DNA of 64,000 nucleotides from Candidatus Saccharimonadota bacterium. GTDB taxonomy: Bacteria; Patescibacteriota; Saccharimonadia; Saccharimonadales; UBA4665. Positions 56,630-64,000 of the stretch are shown here, in pieces. Below the pieces are notes generated by a model, which made no database searches, had not been told where the DNA came from, and saw nothing but the letters and a program-made list of their open reading frames with translations. The translations under genes and the position numbers were made by a program. Each line of letters opens with the position of its first letter. The first letter of the stretch is position 1. The stretch covers positions 62,001 to 126,000 of the forward strand of contig JACMPA010000009.1 of assembly GCA_014377695.1 (NCBI GenBank). Reading direction: 5' to 3'.

Positions 56630-57470
56630 CTTGGTCATCCATCCTCTAACGCAGCAACGGCTTACTAATTTTGTGCGAACCCCGAGTCACGCCTTGCTGA
56701 TCGTAGGTCCAGCTGGTATTGGCAAACAAAGTATTGCTTATCAGCTAACAGCTGAACTCATGAACATCAGCCTGGATCAGGTTACGGCGCATCAATATGT
56801 TCGCATAGTCAGTGCTGGCAAAGAGAAAAGTATTGCCATCGAGAAGATTCGGGAGCTTGAACAGTTTTTGTCTCGTAAAGTACCAGGTAATGGCACTAGA
56901 GTCGTGCTGATTAACGATGCTCATTTATTGGGGACAGAAGCACAGAACGCGCTGCTGAAAACGCTTGAGGAGCCACCCGAAAGCACAACGCTGATACTCA
57001 GCGTTGCCCATGAGCAAGCGTTATTACCAACTATTCTGTCGCGGGCACCGGTATTGAGCGTACTACGTCCCGACGCCGGTTTGGTGAAAACCTATTTTAT
57101 TGCTGCCGGCTATGATGAAAAACTTATAGCTCGGGCTAATGCGATGAGCGGCGGTTTGCCCGGCCTGATGAGCGCAATATTGAGCGATGAAAATGATCAT
57201 CCCTTAGTCCAGGCCGCTGGTATTGCCCGGCAAATTGCTCAAGGAGCGATGTTCGACCGACTGGTAATAGTTGACGGATTGAGTAAGGACCGCGAGCAAT
57301 GCCTAGTAGTCCTGAACGTCCTACAGCAAATGGCTCGAGTTTCCATGCGAGCCGGCAACATGGCAGACAGCTGGCAGCGAATACTCAAAGGCAGCCATCA
57401 GGCAATCGGTGAGCTGCAGGGCAGTGGCCAGCCCAAACTAGTACTCACTAACCTCATGTTGAATCTCTAG
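56622..57470 (+). CDS. holB: DNA polymerase III subunit delta'
   Basis: Clamp-loader subunit. Walker A GPAGIGKQS (about 29-37), the NDAHLLGTEAQNALLKTLEE stretch and the sensor/SRC-like ILSRAPVLS are typical of the DnaX/delta' AAA+ family. The start is set at ATG 56622 (MPSLVIHPLTQQRL); the frame is open upstream. 282 residues. GTP- or zinc-finger Cys of DnaX are absent, favouring delta' over gamma/tau. Confidence 0.88.
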   Translation: MPSLVIHPLTQQRLTNFVRTPSHALLIVGPAGIGKQSIAYQLTAELMNISLDQVTAHQYVRIVSAGKEKSIAIEKIRELEQFLSRKVPGNGTRVVLINDAHLLGTEAQNALLKTLEEPPESTTLILSVAHEQALLPTILSRAPVLSVLRPDAGLVKTYFIAAGYDEKLIARANAMSGGLPGLMSAILSDENDHPLVQAAGIARQIAQGAMFDRLVIVDGLSKDREQCLVVLNVLQQMARVSMRAGNMADSWQRILKGSHQAIGELQGSGQPKLVLTNLMLNL

Positions 57471-57495
57471 CCGAGTTCCAATACCCCGCTTATGA

Positions 57496-57501
57496 TACAA
57501 T
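57496..57501 (+). promoter_or_regulatory. Extended -10 box of the TPR gene
   Basis: TGA-TACAAT ending 7 nt before the ATG; implies a leaderless transcript. Confidence 0.5.
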
Positions 57502-57508
57502 TGTATAT

Positions 57509-58162
57509 ATGTTTGAACTCGCGCTAGTCGCAGGTTTTGGAGCCTTTGCATTTTATTACTCCACTGTCCGTGAAGATCAATTCGGGGCCGCTTCTCGTAA
57601 GGTCGGTGACCGCTTAGGCAAACTATGGGACATAGCTCACCAGGGCATGCGTGAAAACCGGTTCCTCCGTGCTGAAAAGGCATTACTTACCATTCTGAAG
57701 ATCGACGAGCGCAATGCGGCCGCCTACAACCGCCTGGGCATCCTTTACGCCAAGCAGAAAGAGTACCGCGATGCCATCGACTGCTTCGAAATTGCATCAA
57801 GCATGGAAGCTACACCGTCGTCACTCCACAACCTCGGACTGATTTACTACGAAACTGAAAACTATGAAAAAGCGGCTATTGCGTTCGAACAAGCTTTGAA
57901 ACTAGAAGATAATTTGGCAGCTCGCCACGTGGCATATGCCAAAGTCCAGGAAAAACTCGGGAACGACAAGCTCATGTTTAATGAGCTCGAGAAGGCTGCC
58001 CAGCTTGAACCTAACAAAGAAACGTACAGTTTACTCCACAAAGCTTTCGTCAGTCGTGGTATGGAAGTCGAGGCTGATATCATTGCTGACAAGATGAAGA
58101 AGATGATCGTACCTTCTGGCCGACCGAAGCGCATTGTGCGCCCAAAAAGAGTTGTCGTTTAA
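57509..58162 (+). CDS. Membrane-anchored TPR protein
   Basis: A short N-terminal hydrophobic segment (about 2-19) precedes three or four tetratricopeptide repeats (AAAYNRLGILYAKQKEYRDA; LHNLGLIYYETENYEKA; and following). The tail is basic (RPKRIVRPKRVVV). TPR units mediate protein contacts; the partner is unknown. No SD; -10 box just upstream. The promoter of the tRNA cluster overlaps its last codons. Confidence 0.82.
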   Translation: MFELALVAGFGAFAFYYSTVREDQFGAASRKVGDRLGKLWDIAHQGMRENRFLRAEKALLTILKIDERNAAAYNRLGILYAKQKEYRDAIDCFEIASSMEATPSSLHNLGLIYYETENYEKAAIAFEQALKLEDNLAARHVAYAKVQEKLGNDKLMFNELEKAAQLEPNKETYSLLHKAFVSRGMEVEADIIADKMKKMIVPSGRPKRIVRPKRVVV

Positions 58163-58180
58163 CCCCTGTTTTGATACACT
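58152..58180 (+). promoter_or_regulatory. Promoter of the tRNA cluster
   Basis: TTGTCG, 17-bp spacer, TACACT with an extended TGA, starting about 15 nt before tRNA-Thr(TGT). Confidence 0.7.
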
Positions 58181-58200
58181 AACATCTGTTAATTAAGCTT

Positions 58201-58277
58201 GCCACCTTAGCTCAGCTGGTTAGAGCAGCTGTTTTGTAAACAGCAGGTCGTCGGTTCGAATCCGACAGGTGGCTCCA
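58201..58277 (+). tRNA. tRNA-Thr (anticodon TGT)
   Basis: Acceptor GCCACCT / AGGTGGC; anticodon loop TTTGTAA in a CTGTT/AACAG-type stem; T-loop TTCGAAT. CCA is encoded. Confidence 0.96.
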
Positions 58278-58306
58278 GGTCCCATTCTTAACATTTCATT
58301 GACCTT

Positions 58307-58391
58307 GCAGGGTTACTCAAGCGGTCAACGAGGGCAGACTGTAAATCTGCTGGCTTCGCCTTCGAAGGTTCGAATCCTTCACCCTGCACCA
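58307..58391 (+). tRNA. tRNA-Tyr (anticodon GTA)
   Basis: Acceptor GCAGGGT / ACCCTGC; anticodon stem GCAGA/TCTGC with loop CTGTAAA; a long variable arm as in bacterial tRNA-Tyr. CCA is encoded. Confidence 0.96.
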
Positions 58392-58408
58392 ATGTATTCC
58401 CAACGTAC

Positions 58409-58483
<75 letters not shown>

Positions 58484-58521
58484 TCAGTTGATCATATGTA
58501 AAGATGTACCATCACGTGTTT

Positions 58522-58785
58522 ATGATTAAAACTATCCTGCAAACTATAGCCTATATATTGTTACTTATCTGCGTCGCAGCTGGCTTATTTCTAGTTGTCG
58601 CAGGGCTAGTAAGCGGCATGGGTACTCCGACTCTTTCCTCGAAAATTATGTGGGCGGGCGCTGGACTTATCGCAAGTGTTATCGCTGTAGCGCTCATGTA
58701 CATAGTTTCCGGTCGCAATTGGGCTAAACTTGGCGAGGACTTGCTGCGCTTGATCTGGCTTCCTTTGGGTCTAGAAAAGCGCTGA
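58522..58785 (+). CDS. Small membrane protein of unknown function
   Basis: 87 residues with two hydrophobic segments (about 5-29 and 42-63) and a basic end (LPLGLEKR). I chose ATG 58522, where the membrane segment begins at once; an in-frame ATG at 58504 is also possible. No clear SD. A terminator follows at 58908. Not recognised. Confidence 0.6.
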   Translation: MIKTILQTIAYILLLICVAAGLFLVVAGLVSGMGTPTLSSKIMWAGAGLIASVIAVALMYIVSGRNWAKLGEDLLRLIWLPLGLEKR

Positions 58786-58907
58786 ATTTATAGTGGTCAG
58801 GTTAAAGTAACAATTCGTACAGATGTAAGTTAGCTTATGGAGTGTAATGTAGTTGTGCTCGGGGAACATTAGTTCTGATAAAAAGCGTTAATAGCGCCGA
58901 GCATCAT

Positions 58908-58935
58908 AAACCCCGCCGCTGCGGGGTTTCTTTTA
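58908..58935 (+). terminator. Intrinsic terminator
   Basis: A 9-bp stem (AAACCCCGC / GCGGGGTTT) with loop CGCT, followed by CTTTTA. Confidence 0.9.
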
Positions 58936-58972
58936 TCCCATCGGGCACCAAAGGCCTGTTGTGTTACAGGGG

Positions 58973-59001
58973 TTGAAATAGTGCCGGACATCTGTTAAGA
59001 T
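58973..59001 (+). promoter_or_regulatory. rpmG promoter
   Basis: TTGAAA, 17-bp spacer, TAAGAT with an extended TGT, about 44 nt upstream of rpmG. Confidence 0.7.
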
Positions 59002-59044
59002 TTATTGAGATTGAATTTATAAAGCTAAAAGAGTTACCCATTTT

Positions 59045-59245
59045 ATGGCCAAAAAAGGCGAGAAGCGCAAATTGATCGGTTTAGTCAGCGAAGAGTCTGG
59101 CGAGCGTATTTATTACACGAGCAAAAATACGATGAATACCACAGAGAAGCTGTCACTTAAGAAGTACAGTCCTAAACTTCGTAAGCACGTTATCTTTACC
59201 GAGACCAAGAAAAACCTCGGTCGCAACGAAGCACCTAAGCGCTAA
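59045..59245 (+). CDS. rpmG: 50S ribosomal protein L33, cysteine-free
   Basis: 66 residues: [40 protein letters not shown] and [11 protein letters not shown] follow the L33 pattern. The two CxxC pairs of the zinc form are absent, and the protein has no Cys at all. About ten residues longer than usual at the C-terminus. It is transcribed alone. Confidence 0.93.
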   Translation: MAKKGEKRKLIGLVSEESGERIYYTSKNTMNTTEKLSLKKYSPKLRKHVIFTETKKNLGRNEAPKR

Positions 59246-59263
59246 GCTATTAGTTTTCTATTT

Positions 59264-59295
59264 AAAAAACGACCAGATCATCTGGTCGTTTTTTT
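59264..59295. terminator. Bidirectional terminator between rpmG and the GH15 gene
   Basis: A 14-bp stem (AAAAAACGACCAGA / TCTGGTCGTTTTTT) with a 3-nt loop. T-runs on both strands; the genes on either side converge. Confidence 0.95.
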
Positions 59296-59312
59296 ATGTA
59301 CGATGTAGTGGC

Positions 59313-61259
59313 CTATTCGCTATCGGGGCGGTGGCGCAGGTCGAGTATCGTATTAATAAGCTCAGCGTGGCTCCATACGAGCGGTGTAACTGACATTGCC
59401 CGACCAGTCGTTGGACTAATCTGTTCAGATAATACACCGCTTGGAAGGGCATGCTGGACAGTCCAGTCCAGTAAGCGGCGCGCTTCCGCAACATTGCCAA
59501 CTCGAACGTAGTATTGGGCCATCCATAACGTAGTTACAAACCATGGGTTTCCCTGGTACGGAGGTTCTGAAGCGAAGTAGTTGTCATGTTCGTAGCGCGG
59601 TGCACCTCCGGAAGGTGATTTATCGAGCAATATATTCTCGATAAGCTTAACCGTCTGCTCGGTTTGTTCGCCAGCGAAGCTCTCTGCGCCGTACATCAAC
59701 ATGCCGTACATGCTCGACACATCTAATGTGTCATCATTTTGAATCGAACCGTCTTGTTGAAGTAGATAACCCTTGCGGTAGGCACCTCGTTCGACATCAA
59801 ACAGTGGCGCACAATTTTCACTGATTTCTTTGGCAACAGCCCGCCACCGCACAGCGTCATCTGGATATTCAAACGTTTCAGCAAAATCGGCGGCCGTTAA
59901 AAGCGCTTGGTAGGTCAGACCAACTGTATAGGTATTGGTTAAAAACTTCTCTTCCCACAAATCATAGCTGGCGTGCGGCAATTTCGTTTGCGCATCGCGG
60001 AAGTTTGCCATGAAGTTGCCGGCTGGCTGGATCATAGTCATATATAGATTAGAAACGAATTCACGATCATTACTAGCGGCCAAGTATTCCCCGAGCATGT
60101 ATATGACGCCAGCGGTCTCGTCTTCTTGTATCGGTAATTCACTGTGTTTCCCATGGAGTATCGGGTGCCAGGTGCTGCCAACAGCCCGGTCCGGTTGGTA
60201 CTTATGCATCAAATAGCCTTCGTCCGTTAATGTGTCACGGCAGAATTCGAAGAATTTACGCGGTTCTTCGGTGTACCCAAGTCGTATCAGGGGCCACATT
60301 GCATATGCACCGTCTCGCGGCCACACATAACTGTAATAATCACGACCATAGTTATAGATACTCGAGTCGCAACTTGCGATAATGCCGCCACGCTTGTCGG
60401 TGTGGGCTTTGATGACCATCAGCGATTTATTAATGAGCACTCGCTCGTCTTGGCTCATTGTATGTGTAGTTTTATCGGCTATGCTAAGCCAGTGGTGCCA
60501 CCAGTTGCGCGTGGCCTTAAGGCGAGTTGCTAGAGTTTGTTCGACCAAGGTCTTATGGATTTTTTCGGCACTTAATTGTGAGTCTGCGGCGACGATCCAA
60601 TAATCTACTGTCTCCGCTGCTTTGCCGCCAAGCTCCAAATTGAAACGAATAACCGAGTCCACTCCGCCGTGCTCGACCGCATTACCGCTGAGCTCACCGT
60701 CTTCGGCATCAATGTAGGTGCCCATTTTGTCTTCGATGCCGTAATTACCAACCGAAAATTGGTCAAAACTTGCACCACGGCTATCGCGTCCATAAATTAA
60801 TAAACTACAGCGGCCTTTGTAATCTAGTATGTAGTTTTCGTCAGGCTCGAAGAGTGCAGTATCAGCCCGGCCAGCTCGGGATATTTCGAATACCTGGTGC
60901 ATGAATAATCGTATGCTACGTGCATCATCGTGTAGGTTATGTACGGTGATCTGGCGGCAAAATGCATTATGCTCACTATCCACGAAGTCGGTAAGCGACA
61001 AGCACACACCAAGCTGCTCATTTTTGAGCTCTATAATGGTAATGAGGGCATCTGACTCAAAATCAACACTGGTTGACCAATTACCGTCATCTACCCAGCT
61101 AAAGTTACCATCAACCCAGACGCCAATTCGATGATTCATACTACGCGCTGTCGTGAGGTTTTCAAGCCCGACATAGGGGTAATAAAAATCATGCACCAGC
61201 CCGATTTCGTTAAGGCCGATTGTGAGACTTCCGTTTCCTAAAATTACTGGTCGGCCCAC
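59313..61259 (-). CDS. Glycoside hydrolase family 15 (glucoamylase-like)
   Basis: Releases glucose from alpha-glucan ends, or acts on isomaltose-type links. A beta-sandwich N-terminal domain (about 1-250) precedes an (alpha/alpha)6 barrel. YYSYVWPRDGAYAMWPLIRL and PIQEDETAG (catalytic Glu region) are GH15 hallmarks. 648 residues. No signal peptide, so it probably acts inside the cell. GTG start with GGAGG 8 nt upstream, inside the end of the GH57 gene. Last gene of the alpha-glucan operon. Confidence 0.9.
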   Translation of the reverse strand: MGRPVILGNGSLTIGLNEIGLVHDFYYPYVGLENLTTARSMNHRIGVWVDGNFSWVDDGNWSTSVDFESDALITIIELKNEQLGVCLSLTDFVDSEHNAFCRQITVHNLHDDARSIRLFMHQVFEISRAGRADTALFEPDENYILDYKGRCSLLIYGRDSRGASFDQFSVGNYGIEDKMGTYIDAEDGELSGNAVEHGGVDSVIRFNLELGGKAAETVDYWIVAADSQLSAEKIHKTLVEQTLATRLKATRNWWHHWLSIADKTTHTMSQDERVLINKSLMVIKAHTDKRGGIIASCDSSIYNYGRDYYSYVWPRDGAYAMWPLIRLGYTEEPRKFFEFCRDTLTDEGYLMHKYQPDRAVGSTWHPILHGKHSELPIQEDETAGVIYMLGEYLAASNDREFVSNLYMTMIQPAGNFMANFRDAQTKLPHASYDLWEEKFLTNTYTVGLTYQALLTAADFAETFEYPDDAVRWRAVAKEISENCAPLFDVERGAYRKGYLLQQDGSIQNDDTLDVSSMYGMLMYGAESFAGEQTEQTVKLIENILLDKSPSGGAPRYEHDNYFASEPPYQGNPWFVTTLWMAQYYVRVGNVAEARRLLDWTVQHALPSGVLSEQISPTTGRAMSVTPLVWSHAELINTILDLRHRPDSE

Positions 61260-61262
61260 CGC

Positions 61263-62471
61263 CTAAACCTCCATGCCTTTTTCCGTTAATCTAAATTGTA
61301 CATCATGGAAAGCATTCATAAACGCAATAAAAGCGTCATATGGATTCGCGTATGGACTGAAGTAGGCATGAATGTCCCCGTCGTTGAAGTACTTGGTGCA
61401 CATATAATAGAAATGATCACTGGTTTGCAGTTTGCGCCAATCTTCAATGAGCTTCATGTCTTTAGTCGCCAAAATCTTATCCTGTAGTCCATAGAGCGCG
61501 TTGATAGCCGATGCCTGCATATCATTGCCAAGCCAGGCGGACAGATCTCGCTCAGTGTCAGCCCAAGTAGTAGTTTGTGGTACATCTACGCGGTCACGTG
61601 GTGGGTTAGCATCAATTACTTCAGACACGGTCATGAAGCTATTGCCCTCGTTTTTGAGCCACTCTTGTGGTAAATGGTACAGGAAATCAAAGATACCCGT
61701 TTCATCCCATTGGTGCTCCCCAAACGTTTCATAATCCATAAACAAATTGAAATTAGTAGCATCACCGGATTCATTGAGCCAATTGGTAAATTTGTCGGCG
61801 GTTAACGGCCACGATTCCCACGCTTGATTTCCAAAGCGGAAGGCGATGTCATCACTGAGTTTATAGTTCTTCATAAGTAAGGCTATATTCTCTGTATAAG
61901 TTGGCTGATACACAAAGTTGGGGCTGCGCCAATCGAGCACCGGATCCCAACCCTCAGCAAGTATGCCTTTATAGCCAGCTCTGTCTGCCCAATAGGCTAG
62001 GTCGTTATTATACGATAATTCGGTGTTACGGAAGACCTGCGGGGTTTGGCCGAACAGTTCTTGGACCTTTTCTTTGTGCATTTGCACTTGATGTTCGAAC
62101 TCGTCTCGAGAATAAAAGAAAGCTAAGCTGTGGTGATACGTCTCGGCAACTATTTCGACGCGGCCAGTCGCGGTTAATTCCTGAAAAGATTTCAGCGATT
62201 CGGGCGACCAGCGCTCCAGCTGCTCCAGCACGGTACCAGTAATAGACAGGCTTAGCTTGAACTGCGGATAGTCACGCAGCATATCGAGCAATCGTTTGTT
62301 TGTCGGAATGTATGATTTCTGAGCGACTTTGTGCAAAATCTGCTCGTTGCTCGTTCGATCATCGTACGGCGCTTCGAAATAAGCATGATCGACGCCGACG
62401 TCAAAGATACTGTAGTGTTTTACTCGGAATGGTTGGTGGACATGCATGTATAAAACGATTGCTTTGGTCAT
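61263..62471 (-). CDS. Glycoside hydrolase family 57 alpha-amylase-like
   Basis: Endo-acting alpha-glucan enzyme. The family landmarks are MHVHQPFR (9-16), the catalytic nucleophile E151 (RNTELSYNND), and the acid D246 (FMDYETFGEHQW). 402 residues, no signal peptide. It overlaps the start of the upstream GT4 gene's end by 4 nt and is followed at once by GH15. The three enzymes probably make and break a storage glucan. Confidence 0.9.
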   Translation of the reverse strand: MTKAIVLYMHVHQPFRVKHYSIFDVGVDHAYFEAPYDDRTSNEQILHKVAQKSYIPTNKRLLDMLRDYPQFKLSLSITGTVLEQLERWSPESLKSFQELTATGRVEIVAETYHHSLAFFYSRDEFEHQVQMHKEKVQELFGQTPQVFRNTELSYNNDLAYWADRAGYKGILAEGWDPVLDWRSPNFVYQPTYTENIALLMKNYKLSDDIAFRFGNQAWESWPLTADKFTNWLNESGDATNFNLFMDYETFGEHQWDETGIFDFLYHLPQEWLKNEGNSFMTVSEVIDANPPRDRVDVPQTTTWADTERDLSAWLGNDMQASAINALYGLQDKILATKDMKLIEDWRKLQTSDHFYYMCTKYFNDGDIHAYFSPYANPYDAFIAFMNAFHDVQFRLTEKGMEV

Positions 62472-63685
62472 GCGGTAACTTTCTGCATATGATGCTGGTA
62501 AATACTGAATAGTTTGTCGGCGGTATGATCCCAGCTCATCCGATTAAGCTCGGCTGAGGCGTTGGCTTGCAGAGTGTCGCGGAGGGCATCGTTTTGGACA
62601 ACAGCGGTGATCTGGTTTGCCATTTCGTGCACATCCCAGAAGTCTACCTTCAGCGTGTTATGTAGCACCTCTTTGACTCCTGACTGATTGCTGATAAGTG
62701 TTGGTGTACCAAATCCAACTGACTCGAGCGGGGCAATACCAAAAGGCTCAGATATTGAGGGCATCACGAACAGATCGGCTATCGCAAACGAATCTCGCCA
62801 GTTTTTGCCACGTTGGAAGCCCGTAAAAATGACATTTTCCGCTATACCTAGCTTGGCAGCCAGTTCGATGAGCTCAAAATACTGCTCGCCGCTACCGACA
62901 ATCAAAAAGAATGTCCTTGGTGCTCGGTTAATAACTTCTTTGGCAGCTAATAAGAAGTTAGTTAGGCCCTTTTGTACTGTCAACCGACCAACATTTGTAA
63001 CAACCCGGTACCCATTTGATTTCATGGTGACTAGATAGTTATACGCGTTATCCGCATCCAATGCTTCAAACGTCGTGTGGTCGACGCTGTTATGTACAAC
63101 ATCAATTTTATCAGCGGGTATACCATATTCTTCTATAATGGCGTCTTTAGTAAGCTGGCTAACTGCAATAATTTTGTCAGCTACTAACATGCTAGTGGCT
63201 TCAATCTCGCGAACCAACGGATTACCAGTTTGACCACCAGCTCGGTCACGTTCGATAGAATGGACGTGCAATATCAGCGGGCAGTGCATCTTGGCTTGCT
63301 TCGCCCGTAACGCAGCTCGAAAGGTGAGCCAATCGTGGGCGTGGATCACATCGTATTCCTTGCTACTGGCAATTCGAGCCACGGCATCTTCAAAAGCCAT
63401 TTGTTGTCCGACAATGTCAACGTGTTCTTCATGTCCGTCATCAAAGACGTACTTATAACTGTCATACGCCCCAGAATTGGTCATTACGACTTTAGCTCCC
63501 TGAGGATGAGCCGCAGTGACCTTCATGAAGTTTTCTACGAAAGGTGCGTGATAGGGAAGAATGAATTCGATATCAACGGGCTTCTTTGCTAGTGCTTTGC
63601 AAAGATGATAACAAGCAACACCTAAACCACCACTATTGTGGGGAGGCAGCTCCCATCCAAGCATCAGTACCCTCATTGACTTCAC
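62468..63685 (-). CDS. GT4-family glycosyltransferase (glycogen synthase-like)
   Basis: GT-B fold transferase. The N-terminal LGWELPPHNSGGLGVACYHL glycine-rich loop resembles glycogen/starch synthase, VIHAHDWLTF is the acceptor-side motif, and the donor-binding VGRLTVQKGL and SEPFGIAPLES (E-x7-E) are clear. Likely substrate: ADP- or UDP-glucose with an alpha-glucan acceptor, inferred from the GH57 and GH15 neighbours. The start may be GTG 63685 (AGAGAG upstream) or ATG 63676. Confidence 0.88.
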   Translation of the reverse strand: MKSMRVLMLGWELPPHNSGGLGVACYHLCKALAKKPVDIEFILPYHAPFVENFMKVTAAHPQGAKVVMTNSGAYDSYKYVFDDGHEEHVDIVGQQMAFEDAVARIASSKEYDVIHAHDWLTFRAALRAKQAKMHCPLILHVHSIERDRAGGQTGNPLVREIEATSMLVADKIIAVSQLTKDAIIEEYGIPADKIDVVHNSVDHTTFEALDADNAYNYLVTMKSNGYRVVTNVGRLTVQKGLTNFLLAAKEVINRAPRTFFLIVGSGEQYFELIELAAKLGIAENVIFTGFQRGKNWRDSFAIADLFVMPSISEPFGIAPLESVGFGTPTLISNQSGVKEVLHNTLKVDFWDVHEMANQITAVVQNDALRDTLQANASAELNRMSWDHTADKLFSIYQHHMQKVTA

Positions 63686-63782
63686 TTTTTCTCTCTTTTA
63701 GTTTGTCTTGGAACCATTTAACCAGATAGATTAGCCAAGCACAACCAGTAAGCCACGATTATGTGTAATAAATCTCACAGTC

Positions 63783-63821
63783 TAGTACTATACAGCTAGT
63801 ATGGCTAGCCGTATAGTACTA
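63783..63821. repeat. Large near-perfect palindrome upstream of the alpha-glucan operon
   Basis: Outer arms TAGTACTATAC / GTATAGTACTA (11 bp, perfect) and inner arms GCTAG / CTAGC enclose TATGG; a single A-C mismatch separates the two stems. The 39-bp structure lies about 100 bp upstream of the GT4 gene and about 50 bp after the ABC transporter gene. Both outer arms read TATAGT outward. Candidate operator, cruciform or terminator. Confidence 0.65.
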
Positions 63822-63869
63822 ATAACAGATGACACATCATTTCGGTTTTATATTGTCGTACCACGTCAA

Positions 63870-64000
63870 TTACGACATTTCGTACTGTTTCATTCGCTTC
63901 TTGTCAGCTGCGCTATGGCTATTTTGGAGCTTAAGTAGCTGGGAATATATGCCGGTGGTAGCCTCTAATTGTGCGGGCGTGCCGATTTCATCGACTTTGC
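63870..64000 (-). CDS. ABC transporter ATP-binding protein, C-terminal fragment
   Basis: The reading frame enters from the window edge and ends at TAA (63870-63872). The last 43 codons read GTPAQLEATTGIYSQLLKLQ and then a basic end. The G-[TH]-x2-L-x4-GIYSQL-x2-LQ pattern is the usual C-terminus of ABC exporters with fused ATPase domains. Too short to tell the substrate. Confidence 0.7.
   Translation of the reverse strand, partial: KVDEIGTPAQLEATTGIYSQLLKLQNSHSAADKKRMKQYEMS

Overview
This window looks like a chromosome segment from a small-genome bacterium of the Patescibacteria/CPR, most probably Candidatus Saccharibacteria (TM7). The grounds are: a ribosomal-protein operon with no L30 gene between S5 and L15 and no adk or map between secY and infA; many lineage-specific small genes of unknown function; a CarS-like (DUF46) CDP-lipid synthase in a bacterium; and a GT4-GH57-GH15 alpha-glucan cluster. 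The standard code is used (TGA acts as stop, TGG encodes Trp). The assignment is by inspection only.

Layout. 1-6.3 kb: end of clpC, a membrane-anchored HEXXH protein, radA, and a convergent bifunctional penicillin-binding protein. 6.5-17.5 kb: tyrS, a methyltransferase, recG, an unknown with a phospholipase C-like His/Asp motif, rsmD, tRNA-Leu, an SPFH protein, a hydrolase, hisS, a membrane protein and tig. 17.6-26.3 kb: an unknown gene, then clpP behind a textbook CIRCE operator, then rpoB-rpoC. 27-35.5 kb: rpsL-rpsG-unknown-fusA, three lipid genes (lipid kinase, CDP-alcohol transferase, CarS-like), tuf and a J-domain protein. 35.9-53.0 kb: rpsJ, a 352-residue unknown, then the long S10/spc/alpha supercluster from rplC to rpsI with secY, infA, rpmJ and rpoA inside. 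53-58.2 kb: a probably frameshifted membrane gene, a structured leader plus terminator ahead of two tiny unknown genes and trpS, then a pseudouridine synthase, holB and a TPR protein. 58.2-58.5 kb: three tRNAs (Thr-TGT, Tyr-GTA, Thr-GGT). 59-63.7 kb: rpmG and a minus-strand alpha-glucan operon. 63.87-64 kb: the 3' end of an ABC transporter gene.

Most genes serve transcription, translation and protein quality control. The most striking feature is loss of zinc-binding cysteines: RNA polymerase beta' has lost all four cysteines of its N-terminal zinc site and three of four of the second, and L36, L33 and S14 are all cysteine-free types, while RadA keeps its C4 zinc finger. Other points of interest are the CIRCE-controlled clpP promoter, a class of apparently leaderless genes with the -10 box 6-8 nt before ATG, a repeated terminator family built on a TTGACA/TGTCAA stem, a 34-codon ORF inside the S10 operon, a structured leader upstream of trpS, and a large palindrome upstream of the alpha-glucan operon.
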